From Rebecca billardiae RCC1528 (lineage: Eukaryota > Haptophyta): a stretch of DNA of 64,000 nt. Location of the stretch: assembly GCA_965240325.2 (NCBI GenBank), contig OZ251224.1:682001-746000 (forward strand), given 5' to 3'. The notes beneath the pieces were generated by a model. That model worked only from the letters and a program-made list of their open reading frames with translations, did not search any database and was not told the origin of the DNA. Below, piece after piece: positions 20,701-31,853 of this stretch (positions are counted from its first letter, which is position 1; each line of letters starts with the position of its first letter). Position numbers and translations under genes: made by a program.

Positions 20701-23339
20701 CGGCGCCGGCGGTGGCGGCGCGCGCGCCGAGTCCCCACTCGGCGCCGGGCTCGGGCTCGGGATGGCGACGGCGGAGCAGGAGGAGGTGATGGCGCAGGCG
20801 GTGGCGCAGGCGACGGCGCAGGCGGACGCGCGGCACGAGGCGCGCACGGTGGTGCTGCGCGAGGAGATCACGCGGCTGCGCGCCGAGCTCACCGCCGCCA
20901 AGACCTCGTTCAAGGGCGTGAAGGAGGCGATGGAGGCGGAGGTGACGCGGCGCAAGCAAAAGGAGTCGCGCGCCATCATGCTGCAGAAGCAGCTCGACTC
21001 GGCGATCGCCGCGCGCAGCGGCGCGGTGCGCGAGATGGACGCGGCGCGGCTGCACATGGCGACGCTCGCGGAGAGCAACGAGTCCCTCCAGACCGAGCTC
21101 AAGCTGCGCGAGGCCGCCGCCGCGCAGGTCGACTTGGCGCAGCGCGTCAAGGAGCTCGAGCGAGAGCTGGGGCGGCGCGTGCCGCTGGCCGAGCACGAGG
21201 ACGCGATGGCGGCGGCCAACGCGCGGCTCGAGGCGGCGGAGGCGCGCGGGGCGGAGCGGGAGGACGAGCTGCGCGAGAAGCTCGAGGCGGCGGAGGACGA
21301 GGCGCACCGCCGCGTCCTCGCCGCGCTCGACGAGGCCGAGCTCCGCTTCCGCTCGCAGCTGCAGCGCACCAACGCGCGCGCGGACATCGCCGAGCAGGAG
21401 GTGCGGCTCAAGGACCGCCGCTTCGACCGGCTGGACGAGCAGCTGGCGGAAGCGCTCAAGTCGCGCGACTTCTTGCGGAAGCGGCTGCACGAGGCGAAGG
21501 CGCAGGCGCGCGAGCGCAACGCCGAGCTCACCGAGACCATCCGCAAGCGCGAGGAGGCGCTGCGCGCGCTCGCGGGCGCGCACGCGCTCGGCTCGGTGCA
21601 CGGCCTGCTCGAGCAGAGCGGCGTGTACGCTGCCAAGGCGGTGCCCGCGACGGCGCAGCTGGCGGAGAAGACGATCCAGCTGGCGGTCGCGCTGGACGAG
21701 GCGCACGAGCACAACGAGAGGCTCACCGCGATGCTCCTCGGCCTCAAGGACGAGGGCGGGCAGCTCCACTCGCAGACCAACAGCATGGTCGCCCTGCAGC
21801 TCGACTCGATCGAGAGCGGAGGGATGGGAGGAGGGCTGGCGGCACCGGCGGCCGCTGGGCAGGGCGCGGCGGCGGCGGGGGAGGCGGGCGGCGCGGCGCC
21901 GACGGCGCCCGCGCTCAGCGTGCAGCAGCCCGCGGAGGAGGACCCCGACGGCGAGGTGGGCGCCGCGCTCGGCGCCGCCTTCGCCTCGGTCGCCGCGGGC
22001 GCGGCGCGGCGCAGGCGGCTGCTCGGCCGGCCGGAGAGCGTAACGACGGCCGTGCCTGGCGCGCCCGCGGCGGAGTCGGAGGCGGGGGCGAGCTCGGCGG
22101 GCAGCGAGGTGGAGGGCGAGGCGGAGAGCGCGGTCGAGGACGCGGACGGCGCCGACTCCTTCGACCACGGCAGCTTCCGCAGCGGGCGCGGCGTGCGCAG
22201 GCTCGTCGCCGCCGCGCGCCGCGTGATGTCTGACGAGGTGGCGACAGAGGTTGCAGCCATCCACAAGGGACACCAGAAGGTGTCCAGCATGCTGCGGCAG
22301 ATGATCAAGGAGCTGCAGGCGAAGAAGCCCGCGACGCCCGCGGAGATCCTCGCGCTCGACGCGGGGCACACGGCGGCCAGGGCGCGCGAGGAGGTGCGCC
22401 CGCCGCGCCCGGCCGCGCGCGCGCCCGCCTCGGCGCCCGCTGCGCGTTCGCGCTCCGCTCGGCGCCTGACCGCGGCCGCGCGCGCCGCGCGATGGCTCGC
22501 GCGCGCAGGCGGCCGAGGCCATCATGCGCGCAAAGACGGACGCCGAGGCGATCGCCGCGCTGCACAAGCAGCTGCGCGAGCTGCAGGTGCGCGCCGGCCC
22601 GCACGCGCCCCGCGCATGCGCCCCCCCCGCGCGCGCTCACGTGCGCTCACGCGGCCCGCGCCCGCGCGCGCGCGACACACACGCGACGCGCGCGCGTGCG
22701 ACGCAGGCGCGCACGGCGGTGGAGCAGCTCGAGCTCGGCACGCGCGTGCGCGAGGCGATGGCGGACATCAAGCGCAGCGCCCTGCAGCGCGTCGCCGACG
22801 AGGGCGAGTGGCTCAAGATGTGGGCCACCCGCCGCGTGCACGTCGAGCAGAGCGTGCAGCGCGCGCTGCCCCTCGTCCTCGACGACATCGACCGCGCGAC
22901 CGAGCGTCTCTCCAGGCTGGTCACCGAGCTGGCGGTGCCCGAGGGGGCGCTGTCGATGCCGGAGAGCGTCGCGCGGCAGCCCGTGCCGCCGCCGCCGGAC
23001 GTGCTCGAGGGCGGCGACTTCTCGCTCATCCTCTGCTACCGCTCCGCCTTCGCCGTCGACCGCCACCGGCAGCACGTGTTCAACTACTCGGCGCGCGACG
23101 GCGACGGCTACGACGACTCGACGCGCGCCATCCTGCGGCACATGTTCTCGCTGCTGCAGCTCAACCCGGCGAGGGACGCGCAGGAGCGCGAGTGGATGCT
23201 CCGCGCGGGCGGGACGGCGCGGCCGACCAAGCCCGCGCTCCGATGGCGCCCCCCGTCCGAGAGCGCGCGCGCCGATGCCTCGCCCACGGCACCGCGGCCG
23301 CGCACCTCGGCGGCGCCCCCAGGCCGCCGACGGCGCTGA
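17723..23339 (+). CDS. very large coiled-coil protein, function unknown
   Basis: Three exons (17723-22393, 22509-22586, 22707-23339) join in phase 0 over GTGCG...GCAG introns; exon 2 is only 78 bp. The product is about 1793 aa. Residues 1-285 are Ser/Ala/Pro-rich. Residues 286-430 form a compact, less repetitive domain (NLPQKFLKVVHSPLFDGKD, EWEQIFRWTGRVWLKKDFPP). Residues 432-700 and about 1012-1340 are long heptad-rich coiled coils. They flank a basic Ser/Arg/Gly-rich disordered region with repeated KRASRRS- and KRRSRKS-like motifs that resemble AGC-kinase sites. The C-terminal exon holds another helical domain and a disordered tail. The layout suits a cytoskeletal, basal-body or flagellar scaffold. 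I do not recognise the family, and that role is a guess. Confidence 0.8.
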
Positions 23340-23647
23340 CGGCGACGATGCCCGCGGGGCCGCCGCCGACTAGGCTCTGACACTGACGGTGGTCGTGACA
23401 CCTGAGGCGGATGAGCGGTCGTAGACTGTGCGTCCGCGTACTGTCAGTTCTGGATGCCAAGGTTTGCCCGGTCCGCGGCTCCGGCTTGGCTCCGGGCCAC
23501 CGAGTGGTTCACTGCACTGCCGGCCTGGGCAAGTGGGCAGGGAGCGCTGCCTGCTGCTCACCAGCTGCCGCTGGCTGCCTGGCTGCCAAGCGGTCCGGTA
23601 GCAAATGACCCGGACAGGGGAGTTGGCGGCTGGGCGTGCCGGTGAAC
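23340..23647 (+). promoter_or_regulatory. spacer upstream of GPCR gene
   Basis: This 308-bp gap between two genes on the same strand must contain the 3' end of the coiled-coil gene and the GPCR promoter. I see no TATA box, repeat or convincing ORF in it. Confidence 0.3.
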
Positions 23648-24889
23648 ATGGCGGCGGAGGATGCGTGCGCGCCCTTCACGTGTGCGCAGCACGTCGCGCT
23701 GCAGGCGACGGCCTCGACGACCGCGAGCATCTCGGCGCTCGCCTCTGGCACGATCGTCACCCTGTACGCCTACGAGCGCTTCGTAGGCCCCATCCGCTGG
23801 GTCGGTGCGCGCTGGAGCTCGGACGGGCTCGCGCACCGGCTGGTCGCGTTCCTCGCCTTCTCCGACTTCTTCGCGTCGATCTTCTTCGCGATCGGGCGCG
23901 CGGGCGCGCGGGACCCTGGGCTGTGCGGCGTGCAGGGCTTCGGCATCCAGTTCTTCGCGCTCGCGACGGTGCTGTGGACGTGCATGATCGCGGTGAACCT
24001 GTTCGCCACCGTGATGATGCGCTCGCCCATCGGCGGCTCAGCGCGCAAGTGGGACGGGCTGCAGCGGCACGAGTGGGGCTACCACGCCGTCGTGTGGGGC
24101 CTGGCGCTCTTCCTCGCGTGCCTCGTGTACGCAGTCGGCGGGTACGGCGACGCCGACATCTGGTGCTGGGTCGCCGACCCCGTCTCGCGCATCGGCGTCT
24201 TCTTTGTGATCGTGATCTGCGCGTGGCTCCTGTGCGCCACGCTGCACGCGCGCATCCTGTACGAGGTGGTGCAGCAGCTGCGCGCGACGCACGAGGCGCA
24301 GAGCCGGACGCAGCCCATCCTCACGCGCGTCTCCACGCGGCTGGCCATGTTCGTCATGGTCTTCATCGGCACGTGGCTTGTCGGGCTGATCAACAGGCTG
24401 ATCAATCTGACGGCAGGCGCGGCGTTTGCGCCCGCGCTGCTGCACGTCCTCGTCGTGCCGCTGCAGGGCTTCTTCAACGGCTGCGTGTACGGCGGCCTGC
24501 TCGACCGTGTCCCCGTGGCGATCTCGCAGTGCCTCACCGGCACCGACGAGCTCTTCGCTGCCGGGGAGCCCACCGAGCCGCCGCCGCAAGCGTCAGCGAC
24601 GAGCGCGCCGCGCGGCGGCGCAGACGGGCGCGACCCGGCTCCGGAGCATGGGCCTGCCGGCGCCAGCGCAGGAGGCCGCGCTCGAGCCGTGGGCAGTGCT
24701 GGGGACCCAGCGGGGGGCGCTCCAGCCGGCCACGAGACCATCGAGCTGGAGGTGGCCGACGACCACGCTGCGGGTGGGCGGGCGGCCGCTGGCGCCGAGG
24801 CGGTGGCCGACCGCCCTTCTCGTCAGCATCCAGCCTCATCTTCAGCAAACAATGCTGCTTACACAGGAGCAAAGCCACTGAGCCCGTGA
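23648..24889 (+). CDS. cAMP-receptor-type G protein-coupled receptor
   Basis: A single exon encodes about 413 aa. Seven hydrophobic segments occupy about residues 25-300. Recognisable blocks are LVAFLAFSDFFASIFFAIG (TM2), a Cys followed by VQGFGIQFFALATVLWTCMI (TM3), EWGYHAVVWGLALFLACLVY (TM4) and a Trp-rich extracellular loop DIWCWVADP. TM6 is TRLAMFVMVFIGTWLVGLIN, and TM7 ends PLQGFFNGCVYGGLLDR. This order and the TM7 ending match the Dictyostelium cAR / GPR157-like class E family. The two loop cysteines would form the usual disulfide. The C-terminal ~110 residues are a Gly/Ala/Pro-rich cytoplasmic tail. The ligand is unknown. The encoded start lacks a cleavable signal, as is usual for the family. 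Confidence 0.8.
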   Translation: MAAEDACAPFTCAQHVALQATASTTASISALASGTIVTLYAYERFVGPIRWVGARWSSDGLAHRLVAFLAFSDFFASIFFAIGRAGARDPGLCGVQGFGIQFFALATVLWTCMIAVNLFATVMMRSPIGGSARKWDGLQRHEWGYHAVVWGLALFLACLVYAVGGYGDADIWCWVADPVSRIGVFFVIVICAWLLCATLHARILYEVVQQLRATHEAQSRTQPILTRVSTRLAMFVMVFIGTWLVGLINRLINLTAGAAFAPALLHVLVVPLQGFFNGCVYGGLLDRVPVAISQCLTGTDELFAAGEPTEPPPQASATSAPRGGADGRDPAPEHGPAGASAGGRARAVGSAGDPAGGAPAGHETIELEVADDHAAGGRAAAGAEAVADRPSRQHPASSSANNAAYTGAKPLSP

Positions 24890-25222
24890 TGATATGATGC
24901 GACGACGCGCGCATTATTTTCGTGATGACATGCGCACGCAGTCTCGACGGTGCGCGCCATATATGATGCGCGGTGATGCGCATCATCCGTCCGAATCTTG
25001 CGCGCTAGCTACCTGTGGTCGTACGGACGTGAACTCTGTCGTAGTAGTTCCCGCGCGCCCGCGACGGGCACTATATACTACGCACGCGGCACTTCCGTCG
25101 ACGACGTGACGCTATTATACTCGGCTATGAGTAGTCGTACAGTATTGCTGATGCTACTACGGCTTGGCTGTTCATCAGCGGCGTTACGAAGTAGATATGT
25201 CGTCCTCGCGAGTTGCTCGTCG
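24890..25222. other. convergent 3' spacer
   Basis: The GPCR and phosphoketolase genes end facing each other across 333 bp. The spacer is AT-richer than the genes and rich in CGCGCA/TGCGC and TGATG words. I see nothing coding. Confidence 0.5.
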
Positions 25223-28200
25223 TCAGCGCTTCTGCCGCTTGGGCTTGGCGGCGTCAGACACACCCTGTCGCACGGGCGGGGCCAACGCGGTGCATACATC
25301 CGGGGATCAAGCGCGCATGCTCAGCCAAGCCACGCCCGCGCGGCGGCGCACACACGCGAGTCTCGCTCGGCGATGCGACGAGTCGGCGTGCTGGCCGCGC
25401 GCGCAACGCGCATCGTCGGCCGACGGAGCGCGCGTTGCGGGGCGCGAGCGCGGGCGCGGCGAGCGCGCACGTTTGACGCCGCGGGCCACTTGAAGCTGAG
25501 CACCTCGGGCATGTCATCGCCGTGCTCCCAGATGTACTCGGCGTGCTCCTTGAGCTTCGACTCGAGCTCGGCGATCAGCGGCGCGTCGTTGGTCGTGCGG
25601 CGCAGCACGTCGAGCGCGAGGTGCCAGCGCGACATCTCGTTGACGACCGTCATGTCGTACGGCGTGGTCGTCGAGCCCTCCTCGATGTACCCGTGCACGG
25701 AGAAGCGCGCCGAGTCCGGCCGCTCGTGCACGAGGCCGGGGACCAGCGTCGGGTAGCCGTGGAACGCCATCACCACCGGCACGCCCGCGCCGCCGAACAG
25801 CGCCTCGAACTGCTCGGCGGGCAGCCCGCGCGGGTGGAGGTGCGGCACGCGCAGCCGCAGCAGCTCGAGCACGTTCACGAAGCGCAGCCGCACGGCCGGC
25901 GCCTTCTCGCGGAGCCACGCCGCGGCGGCGAGCGCCTCGAGCGTGGGCACGTCGCCCGCGCTCGCGAGCACGACGTCCGGTCCGCGGCCAGCCCCGCCGC
26001 CGCCGAGCGAGGGCGAGGACGCCCACGCCCACTCGCTGATGCCGGCCGCGGCGTGCGCCTCTGCGGCGGCGGGCTCGAGCCACTGCGGCATCATGTGCTT
26101 GCCCGCGACGATCGCGTTGATCCGGTGCATCGAGCGCAGGCACGCGGCCGTGGTCGCCAGCAGCGTGTTCGCGTCCGCGGGCAGGAAGATGTTCGCGACC
26201 GAGCCCTTCTTGCTCGCCAGCTGGTCGAGGAAGCCGGGCGCCTGGTGCGTGTACCCGTTGTGGTCCTGCCGCCACGTGTGCGAGGTGAGGATGTAGTTGA
26301 GCGACGGGTACGGCCGGCGCCACTCGAGCTCGGCCGTCGCCTTGAGCCACTTGGCGTGCTGGTTCATCATCGAGTCCACCACCTGCGTGAACGCCTCGTA
26401 CGTGGGGAAGAGGCCGTGCCGGCCCGTGAGCGTGTACCCCTCGAGCCAGCCCTGGCAGCAGTGCTCGGACAAGATCTCCATCACGCGCCCGTCCGCGGAC
26501 ATGTTCGCGTCGCCCGGCGCGCCCTCCCACGTCGCGACGCGGCCCGTCGCCTCGAAGACGCTCGCCAGCCGGTTGGACGTGATCTCGTCCGGGCACATGA
26601 TCCGGAAGTTCTTCGCCGCCTCGTTGCGCCGGAACGTGTCGCGCAGCAGCGGGCCGAGCGCGCTCGTGCACTCGGCCTCGACCGCGCCGGGCGCGGGCAC
26701 GGGTAGCATGTACTCGCGCGGCGGCGGCACGTCGAGCGGGACGACGAGCTCGCCGCCGTTGGCGTGCGGCGTCGCGCTCATCCGGAGCGTGCCGCTGGGC
26801 GTGAGCGCGCGCAGCTCGGCGATCGGCGCGCCCGTGCGCGGCTCGAACAGCTCGGCGGGGCGGTAGCTCTGCAGCCAGCCCTCGAGGATCTGCAGGTGCG
26901 CGCCGCCCTGCTTGCACTTGGCGGCTGGCACCTGGTGCGCGCGGAAGGTGCCCTCGACGAGCACGCCGTCGATCTCGCGCGGGCCCGTCCAGCCCTTGGG
27001 CGTGCGCAGCACGATCATGGGCCAGCGCGGGCGCACGGCCTCCGCCGCCGGCCGCGCGCGCGCCGCGTGCCAGATGGCGTGCACGCGCGTCACGCAGTGG
27101 TCGAGCGCACTCGCCATCAGCTGGTGCATCGTCGCCGGGTCGTCGCCCTCGACGAAGACGGGCTCGTGGCCGTAGCCGATGAGCAGGCTCTCCAGCTCGG
27201 CGCGCGGCAGTCGCGAGAGCAGCGTCGCGCCGCCGATCTTCGCGCCGTTCAGGTGCAGCACCGGCAGCACCGCGCCGTCGCGCGCCGGGTTGACAAACTT
27301 GGTCGAGTGCCAAGACGCCGCGCACGGACCCGTCTGCGCGCGCGCGGAGGGAGCGGGCGGCGGCGAGCGGGGGCACGCGCGCGCGGGCCGCGCATGAGCG
27401 TCCGCTTGGGCGGCTGGGGCGTGGCAGGGGCGAGCGGGCGGCCGGCAAGGGCGCGCGCGTGGCCGTCGTCGGTGCCGCGCGGTGGGCGCGCGGCTGGCTG
27501 CCCAAACCAGCGGCGGCGCGCGACAATGTGCGCACACCTCAGCCTCGCCATCGCCCACGACGCAGCAGACGATGAGCTCGGGGTTATCCAGCGCAGCTCC
27601 GTACGCGTGGAGCAGGCAGTAGCCCAGCTCGCCGCCCTCGTGCAGCGAGCCCGGACAGTCCGGAGAGACGTGCGAGGGGATGCCGCGCGGCCATGAGAAC
27701 TGCTTGAAGAGGTGGCAGAGCCCATCGTAGTCCTGGGTGATCTTGGGGTAGCGCTCGGTGTACGAGCCTTCCAAGTAGGCGTTCGCCACGATGCCTGGCC
27801 CGCCGTGCCCCGGACCGCACACCAGCAGCATCTGCGCCGAGCGCGCCGTGATGATGCTGCGCGCCAAGCGGGGCGCGCGACATGCGCGCGGGCCGCTGGC
27901 CGTGAGCGGCGCGGTGGAGGCTTGCCAACGCGTGCGCACGGGGGCTGGGGGGGAGGGGCACGAATCGCCACCAACGCGCGCGCAATTTTGCAGCCGCTCA
28001 TGTCGCGCTCTTCCCCCCGCCGTGAGCTGCACGCACCGATTCACGTGCGCATAAACGAGGTTCAAGCCCGGGCACGTGCCCCAGTGACCGAGCAGGCGCG
28101 TCTTGATGTGCTCGGGCTTGAGCGGCTCGCGGAGCAGCGGGTTTGCACGGAGGTAGATCTGCCCAACCGTGAGGTAGTTCGCCGCGCGCCAGAACGCGTC

Positions 28201-28245
28201 GATCAGGCGCAGCTGCTCGGCGGAGAGCGGGCCCACTGTCGTCAT
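25223..28245 (-). CDS. phosphoketolase (Xfp family)
   Basis: Four exons are proposed: 28245-28037, 27856-27538, 27333-25471 and 25264-25223. Splicing gives about 810 aa, the usual length of the family. Exon 1 begins PLSAEQLRLIDAFWRAANYL and runs to YAHVNR. Exon 2 carries VCGPGHGGPGIVANAYLEGS and the thiamine-diphosphate motif start GDGEAE, which exon 3 completes with TGPCAASWHSTKF. The order and spacing are those of xylulose-5-P/fructose-6-P phosphoketolase, a ThDP/Mg2+ enzyme that splits sugar phosphates into acetyl phosphate and an aldose phosphate. The last 42-bp exon (GVSDAAKPKRQKR, stop) is the least certain; without splicing the frame runs 49 residues of Arg/Ala-rich sequence. No organelle leader is visible, so cytosolic location is likely. 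Confidence 0.87.
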
Positions 28246-28599
28246 CGCGTCGTCGTTGGGGAAGTCAGGGCGGCCGGCGGCGGTGCTGCATCCACGGCGG
28301 CTGATTATCAAGCCCGGCCGGTGGTAATTCGGCCCACAACAAAGGCCGAAAAAGGCGCCCGCCGTTTTTTACTTTGTTATGGCCCATCTTTTTCCTAAAC
28401 GAACTCGATATCAATTACTGACGACGTCTTATAGGCGCGGGCAAGCTGTCTGCAAAACGTCATATGACTACATGGGTAAGTGGTTCGTCTGCCACGAAAC
28501 AGCTTGGAAGCAGCGGCAGCTGCCGCCGGAGCGGCAGCGCGCGTGCCTGCCCATCGTGAGCTCGGCCAGCGGGCGAGCACGCCTGGCCGGCAGGCAAAC
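28246..28599. promoter_or_regulatory. divergent promoter, phosphoketolase / CAX
   Basis: Two divergent genes are separated by 354 bp. A typical donor GGTAAGTGG at 28475 and an acceptor CCGGCAG at 28588-28594 could bound a 5'-UTR intron of the CAX gene. An upstream ATG frame (28379) would not join in phase, so it is not coding in this model. Confidence 0.35.
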
Positions 28600-30345
28600 A
28601 TGTCGAGCGAAGTTCTCCTTGCCGAGGAGAAGCGCACGGACTCGCCGGCCAGCGGGCGGGGGCGGCCAAAGCTGCGCACGGCGCTACGAACCGCGGCGAT
28701 GCTGGAGTCGGGTCGCACCACCGGCGCATCGGCCATCCAGGCGGTCGGCATGTACCACATCGAGCGCACGGAATCGGAGCGCTCGATCAGCACGACGCTG
28801 AACGTAGTCAAGTTCATGTCGGTCCTTCGGCTGCGTCGCGCCGCGCGCATGGCCATCACGCGCGATGCGGCCAGCACCGATCACATGAGCTCGATCCACG
28901 AGGCTCCGGGCACCGAGCCCGGCGCCACCGAGCTCACGCTGATGAGCTCGCTCAAGCACGCGGTGTTTGGCTCGACCCTCAACGTGCTGCTGCCGGCCAT
29001 CGTGCTCGGGCTCGCCGCGCCGGCGCTCGGGCTGCCGCCGGCGGTGACCTTCATTGCCAACTTCGTCGCGATCGTGCCGCTCGCGCAGCTCCTGGGCCTC
29101 GCCACCGAGGAGGTTGCCATCTACTCGAACGATATCATTGGCGGGCTGCTGAACGCAACCCTCGGCAACGCGACCGAGCTGATCATCTCGATCTTCGCGA
29201 TCAAGGCGGGGCTGCTGCGCGTGGTGCAGCTCTCGCTGCTCGGCTCGATCCTCTCCAACCTGCTCCTCGTGCTCGGCTGCAGCTTCATCGCCGGCGGCGT
29301 GAAGTACCGCACGCAGACGTACACGCAGAAGATGGCGTCCATCAACGCGTCGCTGCTCAAGATGGCGGTCCTCGGCCTCTCCGTGCCCACGGCGTACGTG
29401 ACGACGATGCGCTCGCTCTGCGCCGTGCCGTGCCACGTCGCCGAGGTCAAGCAGATCTCGCACGGCACCGCCATCGTCCTCTTCCTCACGTACGGCGGGC
29501 TGCTCATCTTCTCGCTCAAGACGCACTCGTACCTGAGCAACGAGGGGCCGGCCGAGAAGAACGAGAGCTACCACCACCACTCGTCCGCGTCCGCCGCGCC
29601 CAAGCCGGCGTCCCGCACGGTGTCGCAGGGCTCTGCGTCGGCGGGCGGCACGTCGGCGGCCGCCACGCCGACCGGCACGGCACCCAGGCCACACGCGCTC
29701 TCTGTGCCCACCGCCGAGGAGGAGGCGCAGGCGAGGTCGCAGGCGGATGCGATCGCCGCTGCGCAGAGCAGCGAGTACGAGTACAACGGCCCGGAGGGCG
29801 TGGATGAGGAGGAGGAGGAGCCGAGCATGACGTTCTGGTCGGCGATCCTGCTGCTCACGATCGCGACGGGGTTCATCGCGGTGTGCTCCGAGTTCCTCGT
29901 CGACACCCTCGAGGTCGCCGCCGAGTCGCTGCACCTCACCGAGCTCTTCATCGGCCTCATCCTGCTGCCCATTATTGGCAATGCGGCCGAGCACGCGACG
30001 GCCGTCGTGATGGCGTACAAGGGCAAGACTGACCTCGCGCTCGGCGTGGCGCTCGGCAGCTCGATCCAGATCGCGCTCGGGGCGATCCCTGCACTGATCC
30101 TGGTCGCGTGGGCAATGGATGTGCCGCTCACGCTCGACCTCGGCGCGTTCGAGGTGATCATCCTGCTGATGAGCACGCTGGTTGCGGCGTCCACGCTCGA
30201 CTACCACGCCACGTATCTCGACGGCCTGATGCTCGTCGGCGCGTACATTATCATCGCCATTGCGTACTTCTACAAGAAGGAGGTGCTCCCGACGTCGAGG
30301 GCGGCGTGCATGTGCGGCACCGACTGCTGCAACTTTGCGGGCTGA
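28600..30345 (+). CDS. CAX-type Ca2+/H+ antiporter
   Basis: One exon encodes about 581 aa from MSSEVLLAEEK. The cytosolic N-terminus (about 1-115) is followed by two homologous halves of hydrophobic helices. The first holds the cation-selecting repeat GGLLNATLGNATELIISIFA (about 185-204). The second holds its partner ELFIGLILLPIIGNAAEHAT (about 447-466). The Asn/Glu pairs of GNATE and GNAAE are the catalytic sites of the family. Between the halves lies a long Ser/Ala-rich loop ending in an acidic run (VDEEEEEPS), as in vacuolar exchangers. The protein would move Ca2+ (possibly Mn2+) into an acidic compartment in exchange for H+. The long N-terminus may be autoinhibitory, as in plant CAX. A Cys-rich tail (ACMCGTDCC) ends the protein. 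Confidence 0.92.
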   Translation: MSSEVLLAEEKRTDSPASGRGRPKLRTALRTAAMLESGRTTGASAIQAVGMYHIERTESERSISTTLNVVKFMSVLRLRRAARMAITRDAASTDHMSSIHEAPGTEPGATELTLMSSLKHAVFGSTLNVLLPAIVLGLAAPALGLPPAVTFIANFVAIVPLAQLLGLATEEVAIYSNDIIGGLLNATLGNATELIISIFAIKAGLLRVVQLSLLGSILSNLLLVLGCSFIAGGVKYRTQTYTQKMASINASLLKMAVLGLSVPTAYVTTMRSLCAVPCHVAEVKQISHGTAIVLFLTYGGLLIFSLKTHSYLSNEGPAEKNESYHHHSSASAAPKPASRTVSQGSASAGGTSAAATPTGTAPRPHALSVPTAEEEAQARSQADAIAAAQSSEYEYNGPEGVDEEEEEPSMTFWSAILLLTIATGFIAVCSEFLVDTLEVAAESLHLTELFIGLILLPIIGNAAEHATAVVMAYKGKTDLALGVALGSSIQIALGAIPALILVAWAMDVPLTLDLGAFEVIILLMSTLVAASTLDYHATYLDGLMLVGAYIIIAIAYFYKKEVLPTSRAACMCGTDCCNFAG

Positions 30346-31853
30346 GTGACTGACCGAGTCGGATTATGATTGTGACAGATTGATTCGCGGCGCGGCGGCG
30401 GACTGCCGGTGTGACGCCGCGGCGCGCGACGCGCTTTGATTATTCATTCATCAATAAAGCGTAGTTATAATATATACTTTCGGCGGCCAAGATGATATAG
30501 CAGTCACTGGTCGAGTAGTGCCCGGGCCACTTTAGGCATTACGTGATTTATGAGCTAGTATACCTACGGCCGATCGCTGTAACTCCACGGACGTCGGAAT
30601 TGACGACGCATGACTGAGTAGACTGTAGTCTGAGTTAATTAGTACGACGACTAACTTCGCAGCAGCCTGCAGCAGTAAGTTATTTTATACTGTCAGATAT
30701 ACTATATATATATACGTCAAATTACTACTACGTAGTAAATATTCTGACGAGTAGCTATACCGGTCACTCGGACTGGCGGCGGAGTCCGCGGCTAACCGCT
30801 TAGTAACTAACAATATACCGCCGATTGAACGTACGACGCCTGAGTGGCACCCTGACGGCATTCAGACCGCGATTCGCAGTTGCCTACTACGCGCTCGATC
30901 TCTTTGAACTTACGCCGCGCTTGCCATGCTGTGGAATTATTGTACGGAGGCAGCCTAACTAACCGAGCAGGACGCCAGGACTGCAGGAGTCGCCGAGTCG
31001 GGCTTTATTTTTCTGTTTTCATATATATATACATCACTGATGATGCAGTAGTCGGCGCGGTTTAATTTACAGCGCGCAGTTTACTAATACTCATAGCAGT
31101 AGTATAACTAGTAGTATATAAGAACAAGAGACGCGCACAGCTCAGGCAGGCGAGATAATGACGCCCGCCAAGTGTCACCGCCCATGAAGCCGCCCGGCTG
31201 CGATGGTACAGTACGCTATAGCTTAAAGTCACGGAGTCGGAGAGTCTTGAAGTCTAACTCGCGCGGAGCAGCCCGCCCGGAAACTCGATCCCGGAGGGCG
31301 GCCGGTCACGCGCGGACGCGAGAGTAACGAGACGGTCGGCGGCGGCGCGCCGGTGGCGCCCTCACTCACGGCTCACTCCTGACGACCTCAGAGTCAGACG
31401 TTACGAGTGACGCGGCGCGGTCGCGGCGCAGCCGCCTGTCCGCCGAGACTCGGTCACTAGCTCTACCGGACTGGCAACGGCTGCGCCGGATCGCCCCCGC
31501 GCGGCCCCAGGACTCGGCAGTCGACGGCCGCGGGCCGCGGGCCCGTGACGCGGAGACGGTGGGCACCGCATCATGCCGCTGCCAGCGGTCCGACGACCGG
31601 CCGCCGCGGGCGGACCGGGTACTGCGGGCCCGACTGGAGTCAGGACCGCAGGTTCAGCCTTCAGGTACTACTTAGGTATACCTACGGTACGGTCGTAGTA
31701 GTAACTACTAACCGCCAGTAGCCCGGTCTCATCAGTGATGATGTCAGACTGCGCCGCGACAGCGCGGCCGCGGTCTCGCCGAGCCAGTGACGGTTACAGC
31801 GCGTGGAGTTACACCTTCTTTCTTAGCCGCCGTGCCGGGCAGTGCCAGTGAGC
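30346..31853. other. intergenic, AT-rich then GC-rich, no supported gene
   Basis: This 1.5 kb lies between two convergent genes. The left kilobase is AT-rich with many TATATA runs, TAGTA/ACTAC words and stop codons in every frame. The right part is GC-rich without a supported ORF. It is a candidate for heavily diverged mobile-element remains, but I find no terminal repeats. Confidence 0.5.

Noticed and set aside
19286-22567. Minus-strand ORF of 1093 codons, and similar long ORFs in other frames of 17.5-23.4 kb
   Set aside because: It is the reverse of the coiled-coil gene. GC-rich third positions remove stop codons from the other frames; the product is Arg/Ala-rich without domain features.
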